From: Nostoc sp036917775
GTDB taxonomy: Bacteria > Cyanobacteriota > Cyanobacteriia > Cyanobacteriales > Nostocaceae
Assembly: GCF_036917775.1 (NCBI RefSeq)
Contig: NZ_JBALEQ010000068.1
Span: 1-64,000 of the forward strand
DNA: 64,000 nucleotides
Direction of reading: 5' to 3'
The position numbers were made by a program, and so were the translations under genes. Positions 59,301 through 64,000 of this stretch are shown here, one piece after another; position 1 is the stretch's first letter; each line of letters begins with the position of its first letter. The notes beneath the pieces were generated by a model. The model saw nothing but the letters and a program-made list of their open reading frames with translations. It did no database searches and had not been told where the DNA came from.

Positions 59301-62058
59301 ATTATCTCTACAATACGGCAATGCACCATTGTCTGCCTTTGCCTATGTTAATTATGGAGTAATACTGTGCGGGCTAGTGGGAGATATTCAGTCCGGTTAT
59401 CAATTTGGCAAACTAGCTGTAAATCTTCTGTCTAGGTTGCAAACTAAAGAAATTAGTGCAAAAGTTCTTGGAGCTTTTCTTCCACTTATTAAACCTTGTA
59501 AGGAACACGCCAAGGAAATATTAAAACCCTTGTTGGAAGCTTATTTAATCAGCAAAGAAGTAGGAGATTTAGAGTATGCAGCTTATGCTCTAGGATCTTA
59601 TTCTTACTGTTCATTTTTTATCGGTAGAGAACTGTCAGGGCTAGAACAAGAAATGGCAAATTATAATAATGCCATTAGACAACTCAAGCAAGAAACAGTA
59701 TTGCAATGGATCACTATTTATAGGCAGAGTATATTGAACTTAATAGGGCGTACAGAAAATTCATCTTGTTTAATTGGTGAAGTTTATAATGAAGAGGAAA
59801 TGCTATCGATCCATTTGGAAACGAAAGATAGACTCGGGCTTCTATATCTGTACGTCAATAAACTTCATCTTTGTTATCGATTTCATAAATTCCATCAGGC
59901 AGTTGAAAACGCCAAACTAGCAAAAAATTATTTAGATACTGCAATAGGACATTTAGTTGTTCCAGTTTTACATTTTTATGATTCCTTGGCCGGTCTGGCT
60001 GTTTATTCTGAAGTATCCAGCTCTGAGCAAAGATGTATTCTTGATCAGGTTCAAGCTAATCAAGAAAAAATGAAACATTGGGCGCATCATGCCCCAATGA
60101 ATTATTTACACAAATATTATCTTGTAGAGGCTGAATGCTATCGGATTAGTGGTCAATATATTGAAGCAATGGAATTCTACGATCGCGCTATTTTCCTGGC
60201 CAAAGAACATGAGTATATTAATGAAGAAGCCCTCGCTCAAGAGCTTACCGCTAAATTCTATTTAGAATGGGGTAAACATAAGATAGCACAAACCTATCTA
60301 ACAGATGCTTATTATAGCTACGTTCGCTGGGGAGCGTTAGCCAAAGTTGATGATTTGGTAAAACGCTATCCTCAATTACTTGCTCCTATATTCCAGCAAG
60401 AAAAAGTAAGTATCAAATCTAGCGAAGAAAACACTTCTTTCAATAACATATCTATATCATCTCTATCTACTCTGAGTAATCATCAAACTGTTATTGGCTC
60501 GAGGACAAGTATTTCTGAATCTCTGGATTTAACCGCATTTATTAAAGCATCTCAAGCACTCTCTGGAGAAATCGAGCTTGAGCGACTACTTACTACGTTG
60601 ATGGAAGTTGTTATAGAGAATGCAGGAGCTTCTAAATGTGCTTTAATTTTGAGCGAAGGTGATAACTTAGCATTAACTGTTACGGCGGTTTGTTCAAGTT
60701 CCAACTTTGAGCAAACCTACACTGAGTTTCCATCAACTTCGCTTGAGTCAAGTTACGATGTCCCCATTACTTTGATTAACTACGTTAAACGCTCTAGAGA
60801 AATATTGGTTATTGATGATGCAAGGACTGTTTCTTTTCTAACAAGTGATAACTATATTATTAGCGAAGAACCTAAGAGTTTGTTGTCTATACCTCTTCTA
60901 AATCAAGGTAAATTGATTGGGATTCTTTATTTAGAAAATCATCTGACAACAGGAGCCTTTACCCACGATCGTGTAGAAGTACTTAAACTCCTCACCACTC
61001 AAGCAGCAATATCCCTAGAAAATGCTATTCTGTACAAAAATTTGGCCAAAGCTAAAGACAGCTTGGAAGAATACAACCATACTTTAGAAGAAAAAGTCCA
61101 TGCAAGAACGCAGGAACTTAACGACAAAAATAACTGTTTACAAGAGACTCTACAGGAATTACAGCGTACCCAAATTCAATTGATTCAAAGTGAAAAAATG
61201 TCTTCTCTAGGACAAATGGTTGCAGGCATTGCTCATGAAATAAATAACCCTATTAACTTTATTCATGGCAACATTAATCATGCGGGTGAGTATGTCCAAG
61301 ACTTGCTTGATTTGCTAGTTATTTATCAACAGGAATATCCCCATCCTTCACCTTTAATTAAGGAGAAATATGAGGAGATTGATATAGATTTTCTAGCAGA
61401 GGACTTGCCAAAAGTTCTAGATTCAATGAACATGGGGAGTTCGCGTATCCGAAATATTGTTTTGGGTTTACGCAACTTTTCTCGTCTAGATGAATCTGAG
61501 ATGAAACCTGTAGATGTTCATGAGGGAATAGACAACAGTTTAATGATTTTGCAACATCGACTTAAAGAAAATAGCACTTTTTCGGAAATTGAAGTCATCA
61601 AAAAATATGGAAAATTACCAGAAGTTATTTGTTATCCTGGTCAACTAAATCAGGTATTTATGAATATTCTTAGTAATGCAATTGATGCTTTAGAAGAGTC
61701 ATTTATTATTAATCCTAAATCATTGATAAATGGTAAAGAACAAATAACAAAGAACGTAGACACATCAGTAGCTTCTAGTATGGTAAGCCAAATTCACATC
61801 TTTACTGAACTAACAGATTCTAATACGGTGATAATTCGCATTACTGACAACGGTTCTGGTATGACAAAAGCGGTGCAGCAGAAAATATTTGACCCATTTT
61901 TTACCACCAAGCCAGTAGGAAGTGGTACGGGTTTAGGGTTGTCGATTAGCTATCAGATTATTGTGGACAAACACAAGGGTAGTTTAACCTGTGATTCCAC
62001 ATTAGGAAAAGGGACTGAGTTCGTGATTGAGATCCCTATGCAACAGTCAAATATCTAG
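56380..62058 (+). CDS. HstK-type Ser/Thr kinase-AAA ATPase-GAF-histidine kinase
   Basis: The 1892-residue chain is a HstK-type hybrid. About 10-270 is a Ser/Thr kinase (V-V-L-K, H-K-D-I-K-P-A-N-I-L, I-I-D-F-S-I-A in place of DFG, then G-T-L-A-Y-I-S-P-E-Q). About 320-600 is an ATPase with P-loop G-L-S-G-I-G-K-T near 340 and L-D-D-L-Q-W-A-D. Then helical (TPR-like) repeats, a GAF domain (about 1385-1555), a coiled coil, and a histidine kinase (A-G-I-A-H-E-I-N-N-P, His near 1618; HATPase to the end). D-F-S instead of D-F-G is common in this family. Signal unknown. Confidence 0.9.
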   Translation: MLVVFDTLYAFPGYHITEQIYSGSKTLVYRGIREQDQKPVVLKLMRNEYPTFAEIAQFRNQYIITKNLDIPGILKTYSLESYRNSYILVMEDFGGISLQDWRIENKEKKENCLSLNEFFNIAIKIASTLEGLHRDRIIHKDIKPANILINPTTDEVKIIDFSIATLLPREIQFLTNPNILEGTLAYISPEQTGRMNRGIDYRTDFYSLGITFFQLLTGQLPFTTQDPMELVYSHIAKQPLKASRINSKIPTILSQMIGKLMAKNAEDRYQSALGLKHDLEVCQNQWQKTGNIAPFELGVRDISDRFVIPEKLYGRQGEVETLLAAFKRVTEGATEMILVAGLSGIGKTAVVNEVHKPIVRQRSYFIKGKFDQFQRDIPLSGLVQAFRDLIGQLLSETDAQIQQWKAKILRELGTQTQVIIDVIPEVEQIVGKQVPVTELSGSATQNRFNLLFQKFIQIFTTKEHPLVIFLDDLQWADTASLKIIQLLMCESISSSLAENVEHTHENQGGLLLIGSYRDNEVFKVDPLYLTLQEIEKAGAAINTITLAPLNQGDLNHLIADTLHCAEVVAVPLTQMVFAKTKGNPFFSVQFLKSLHDDGLIVLNFDVGHWQYDISKVKDLALTDDVVEFIALQIEKLPIYTQKVLKLASCIGNQFDLKSLAIVNEKSVVDTASDLWQALLEGLILPQTENYNIFAKENTNQEFIVHGIESIEFSSSNLQLPKYKFVHDRVQQAAYSLIPEEQKKPIHLKIGLLLLNSIPVAEQEEKIFELVNQFNIAVEFISPQTKRDELAQMNLTAGRKALASTAYSSAVKYLTTGIELMADDAWETKYKLILALYETAAEAAYLAGDFRQMEQLVEVVLAQAKTLLEKVKVYEVKIKAYGAQNQALKGINTALSFLKLLGIEFPEHPSQSDVQLVMAEIALNLAGRHIEDLIDLPEMTEAKILAIMSILSSTHALTYQAVPELFPLILVKEIELSLQYGNAPLSAFAYVNYGVILCGLVGDIQSGYQFGKLAVNLLSRLQTKEISAKVLGAFLPLIKPCKEHAKEILKPLLEAYLISKEVGDLEYAAYALGSYSYCSFFIGRELSGLEQEMANYNNAIRQLKQETVLQWITIYRQSILNLIGRTENSSCLIGEVYNEEEMLSIHLETKDRLGLLYLYVNKLHLCYRFHKFHQAVENAKLAKNYLDTAIGHLVVPVLHFYDSLAGLAVYSEVSSSEQRCILDQVQANQEKMKHWAHHAPMNYLHKYYLVEAECYRISGQYIEAMEFYDRAIFLAKEHEYINEEALAQELTAKFYLEWGKHKIAQTYLTDAYYSYVRWGALAKVDDLVKRYPQLLAPIFQQEKVSIKSSEENTSFNNISISSLSTLSNHQTVIGSRTSISESLDLTAFIKASQALSGEIELERLLTTLMEVVIENAGASKCALILSEGDNLALTVTAVCSSSNFEQTYTEFPSTSLESSYDVPITLINYVKRSREILVIDDARTVSFLTSDNYIISEEPKSLLSIPLLNQGKLIGILYLENHLTTGAFTHDRVEVLKLLTTQAAISLENAILYKNLAKAKDSLEEYNHTLEEKVHARTQELNDKNNCLQETLQELQRTQIQLIQSEKMSSLGQMVAGIAHEINNPINFIHGNINHAGEYVQDLLDLLVIYQQEYPHPSPLIKEKYEEIDIDFLAEDLPKVLDSMNMGSSRIRNIVLGLRNFSRLDESEMKPVDVHEGIDNSLMILQHRLKENSTFSEIEVIKKYGKLPEVICYPGQLNQVFMNILSNAIDALEESFIINPKSLINGKEQITKNVDTSVASSMVSQIHIFTELTDSNTVIIRITDNGSGMTKAVQQKIFDPFFTTKPVGSGTGLGLSISYQIIVDKHKGSLTCDSTLGKGTEFVIEIPMQQSNI

Positions 62059-62163
62059 TAGTTCATGTCATTAGTTTTGATAAGTTGCAAGATCCCCGAC
62101 TTCTTAAAGAAGTCGGGGATCTGAACACCTTAACCTTTCAGAAATAATGACATGAACCACTAG
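62055..62163. mobile_element. 109-bp palindromic element spanning two convergent stop codons
   Basis: Terminal repeats CTAGTAGTTCATGTCATTA (62055-62073) and its complement at 62145-62163 match at 18 of 19 bases. The centre is a perfect 15-bp hairpin (gatccccgacttctt, 62091-62105, one-base loop). The stops of the HstK gene (62056-62058) and the P450 (62162-62160) are each three bases inside the ends. The hairpin may also end both transcripts. Confidence 0.8.
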
Positions 62164-63551
62164 GATACGGGTGTATTTGTCATATTCACTAAAGACTCTT
62201 GAGGTACACGTCGCCCTGTAATTACCATCTTGACTCCACTAGCAGGTGCGAGGGTAAAACCTCGACGCACAAGTCGCTCAGGTTGCTGATTAACTAGTGC
62301 TAACTGATAACGTGATAGGATGGTTGCCAATACTAGTTTTATTTCAAATAAGGCCAAAGCCTCACCAAGACAACGACGGACACCACCACCAAATGGCAGA
62401 AATTCATAAGGAGAAAATTGGCGTTCTAGAAAACGTTCTGGTTTAAACTCCTTAGGTTGGGGATATAAATCTTCACGTTGATGAGTCAGATAAATACTAG
62501 GAAGCAATACTGTTCCAGGCTCTAAAGAATGTCCCAATAGTTTAACTGGTTCTTGTACTACCCTTGGGAAAGAGAACAGTAAAACAGGGCTAACTCGTAA
62601 GATTTCATTACAGACAGCCGTAAGATATGGCAGTCGATAAATGCTCATAGGGTCTGGGGAATCACCTAGAGTGTCCAGTTCTTGGAGGAGTTTTTCATGG
62701 ACTAGAGGCTTTTTGTGAATCCAGTACAATCCCCAAGCCATTACAGATGCCGTAGTTTCATAACCACCAACTATCAGGGTTATTAACTGATCACGCAATT
62801 CATGATCTGTCATTAATTGACCAGTTTCATCTTGAGCTAACATCAGCATAGAGAGGATATCAACACGTTCTGAATTAGGTTTTTGTCGACGTTCAGAAAT
62901 TTCGGCATAGAGCAATTGATCTATTTTCTCCCGATTACGCAGAAATTTTCCCCAAGGACTCCAAGCTCCTAAATCTTGTTGCAAGAATGGAAGAAAGAAA
63001 AAACTAGAAGTGATAGGTGAATGAGATAAATCTAACAGCAATGGTAGTAAATGCTTAAGTTTTTGAAATCTTTCTCCCTCACCCAAACCTAATACAACGT
63101 GTAACATAACTTGTAGAGATATTTCTTGTGTTATGTTACGAGCTAAAAATGGCTGATTTAGTAGTAACTGGCTAAAGACATTTTCAGTGAGATTACGGAT
63201 TTGTTGACCATAGCTTTGCATTCGCTCTCCATGAAAAGAGGGCATGATCAATTGTCGTTGTTGTTTATGACGACTGCCATCAAGTATAAGAACTGAATTT
63301 TTTCCTAACCAGGGTTCAGTAATTCTATTGAATTCACCAACAGCTAGAAATTTCTTTCTATCATTTGTTAAAATTTCTTGGATTGCCTGAAGATCATTCA
63401 CAATTACTACAGTATCCCCAAAGCCAATTATCCTACTAGTAAAAATGTCGGGATATTGTTGAGCTGCGTTTTCCACGTAGCCCACGGGGTCAGTAATCCA
63501 CTGAAGCTTTTGTAGCCAAGAAGGGGTTTTGAGAGGATTTGGTAGTTGCAT
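62160..63551 (-). CDS. cytochrome P450, CYP110-like
   Basis: The 463-residue protein has the heme motif F-G-G-G-V-R-R-C-L-G-E (Cys near 394), the I-helix oxygen-binding G-G-Y-E-T-T (about 262-267) and E-x-x-R at about 315-318. It resembles the CYP110 family, abundant in Nostoc, some of which oxidise sesquiterpenes or fatty acids. It lies downstream of the terpene synthase on the same strand; a terminator-like hairpin separates them, so expression need not be shared. Confidence 0.88.
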   Translation of the reverse strand: MQLPNPLKTPSWLQKLQWITDPVGYVENAAQQYPDIFTSRIIGFGDTVVIVNDLQAIQEILTNDRKKFLAVGEFNRITEPWLGKNSVLILDGSRHKQQRQLIMPSFHGERMQSYGQQIRNLTENVFSQLLLNQPFLARNITQEISLQVMLHVVLGLGEGERFQKLKHLLPLLLDLSHSPITSSFFFLPFLQQDLGAWSPWGKFLRNREKIDQLLYAEISERRQKPNSERVDILSMLMLAQDETGQLMTDHELRDQLITLIVGGYETTASVMAWGLYWIHKKPLVHEKLLQELDTLGDSPDPMSIYRLPYLTAVCNEILRVSPVLLFSFPRVVQEPVKLLGHSLEPGTVLLPSIYLTHQREDLYPQPKEFKPERFLERQFSPYEFLPFGGGVRRCLGEALALFEIKLVLATILSRYQLALVNQQPERLVRRGFTLAPASGVKMVITGRRVPQESLVNMTNTPVS

Positions 63552-63754
63552 ATAAATTTTAAGTCCAAACTAAAATCAAAAAATTGTATTAGCGAGGATA
63601 AACCCTTAATAGAATAATATAAGGATTTTTTCGAGAACCACAGGTCTGTACAGATATTACATTGCAATGTCTCTACACTGCCCACAGATTAAGGGTTTTA
63701 GTTTTATCTGAACCTTATTGTAATATAGGGTTCATCTATGATAAGTTTTGAGCA

Positions 63755-63785
63755 AAAATAGGATACCTAAGAGGTATCCTATTTT
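63755..63785. terminator. bidirectional hairpin between the P450 and the terpene synthase
   Basis: AAAATAGGATACC (63755-63767) and its exact complement (63773-63785) form a 13-bp stem with a 5-base loop. The minus-strand 3' side reads TATTTTTGC, giving a T run for the terpene synthase transcript. Confidence 0.75.
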
Positions 63786-63807
63786 CTTATAAACACAGAG
63801 CGAGAAT

Positions 63808-64000
63808 TTATTGATTTAACTCCAAGCTTTCTATCGTTTCATAGCGACCAGAGTGATAATACCAATTCAAATTTGCAGATATCCAGCTATGTAGTCCTGA
63901 TATATATTTGGCAATCTCAATATCTAATTTTTCTCCAAAAGATGGAAGAGATAATTCAAGCTCTTGCAAACGATGTACTTCTCGATCGTGCATTTCACTA
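63808..64000 (-). CDS. terpene synthase, C-terminal end (partial)
   Basis: Only the last 63 or so residues are in the window; the gene continues past 64000. The sequence M-H-D-R-E-V-H-R-L-Q-E-L-E, then Y-I-S-G-L-H-S-W-I-S-A-N-L-N-W and G-R-Y-E, fits the end of bacterial class I terpene cyclases (the W-x-x-G-N-L-x-W-x-x-x-x-G-R-Y pattern). The DDxxD and NSE metal motifs are outside the window. Together with the downstream P450 it suggests sesquiterpene biosynthesis, as known from Nostoc. Confidence 0.7.
   Translation of the reverse strand, partial: SEMHDREVHRLQELELSLPSFGEKLDIEIAKYISGLHSWISANLNWYYHSGRYETIESLELNQ

Noticed and set aside
63428..63685. Open frame across the P450 start
   Set aside because: It overlaps the conserved P450 N-terminus in another frame and has no recognisable domain.
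1..64000. tRNA, rRNA, CRISPR arrays, complete insertion sequences
   Set aside because: No tRNA-like T-loop signature, no rRNA, no regular spacer-repeat array and no transposase frame was seen by eye. A tRNAscan and CRISPR search would settle this.

Overview
This 64 kb window is chromosomal DNA of a phycoerythrin-producing filamentous cyanobacterium, most likely Nostoc or a close heterocystous relative. The evidence is the photosystem I genes psaA, psaB and psaX, C-phycoerythrin genes cpeB/cpeA with their bilin lyases, an nblA-type gene, frequent GCGATCGC (HIP1) octamers, many short tandem 7-mer repeats (such as gggaatt, ttacgaa, gagtgct, gactaat) and Ser/Thr-His hybrid kinases of the HstK type. 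No transposase, rRNA, tRNA or CRISPR array was seen.

Layout. 1-2207: a STAND-type ATPase with WD40 repeats, split by a frameshift and cut by the window edge. 2208-2886: a 21-bp minisatellite. 2887-7708: the glycine cleavage genes gcvT-gcvH-gcvP. 7910-22085: pentapeptide protein, a STAND/TPR protein lacking its P-loop, LpxB-like glycosyltransferase, a small AbrB/YhaV-like toxin-antitoxin pair, mutS, metallophosphoesterase, lipid kinase, LprI-like protein, hemC and glgA. 22306-32376: the phycobilisome island (cpeY, broken DUF1838 gene, small coiled-coil gene, cpeF-like lyase, higBA, cpeZ, cpeA, cpeB, nblA, cpeS-like lyase, a HExxH protein and a cpcG-type linker). 32568-39912: RluA-type pseudouridine synthase, Uma2 protein, HAD-DUF952 fusion, thioredoxin-NHL protein, glutaminase and a proline-rich lipoprotein. 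40390-45008: psaA-psaB with a terminator. 45100-47770: AT-rich accessory stretch with a PemK-type pair, a methyltransferase remnant and nested MITEs. 47773-55584: SGNH hydrolase, DUF4864 protein, larE, hybrid histidine kinase, livH-type permease, psaX, lipA and a response regulator. 56380-62058: a giant HstK kinase. 62160-64000: a CYP110-like P450 and the end of a terpene synthase.

How the genes work together. The 22-32 kb island gathers phycoerythrin subunits, attachment enzymes for their bilins, a rod-core linker and a phycobilisome-degradation adaptor, so building and dismantling of the green-light antenna sit side by side. hemC supplies the tetrapyrrole precursor, and psaA/psaB/psaX encode the photosystem I reaction centre and a small subunit. 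The GcvH protein needs lipoate, which LipA makes. The P450 and terpene synthase form a likely sesquiterpene pair.

The second theme is invasion by small repeats. Repeat DNA is translated in frame inside or at the ends of MutS, the LpxB-like enzyme, a histidine kinase, LipA and a phosphoesterase, and one palindromic element supplies the stop codons of two convergent genes. Several genes look broken or shortened (STAND-WD40, DUF1838, methyltransferase, YhaV-like toxin). Functional names come from recognising family motifs by eye; no database search was run.
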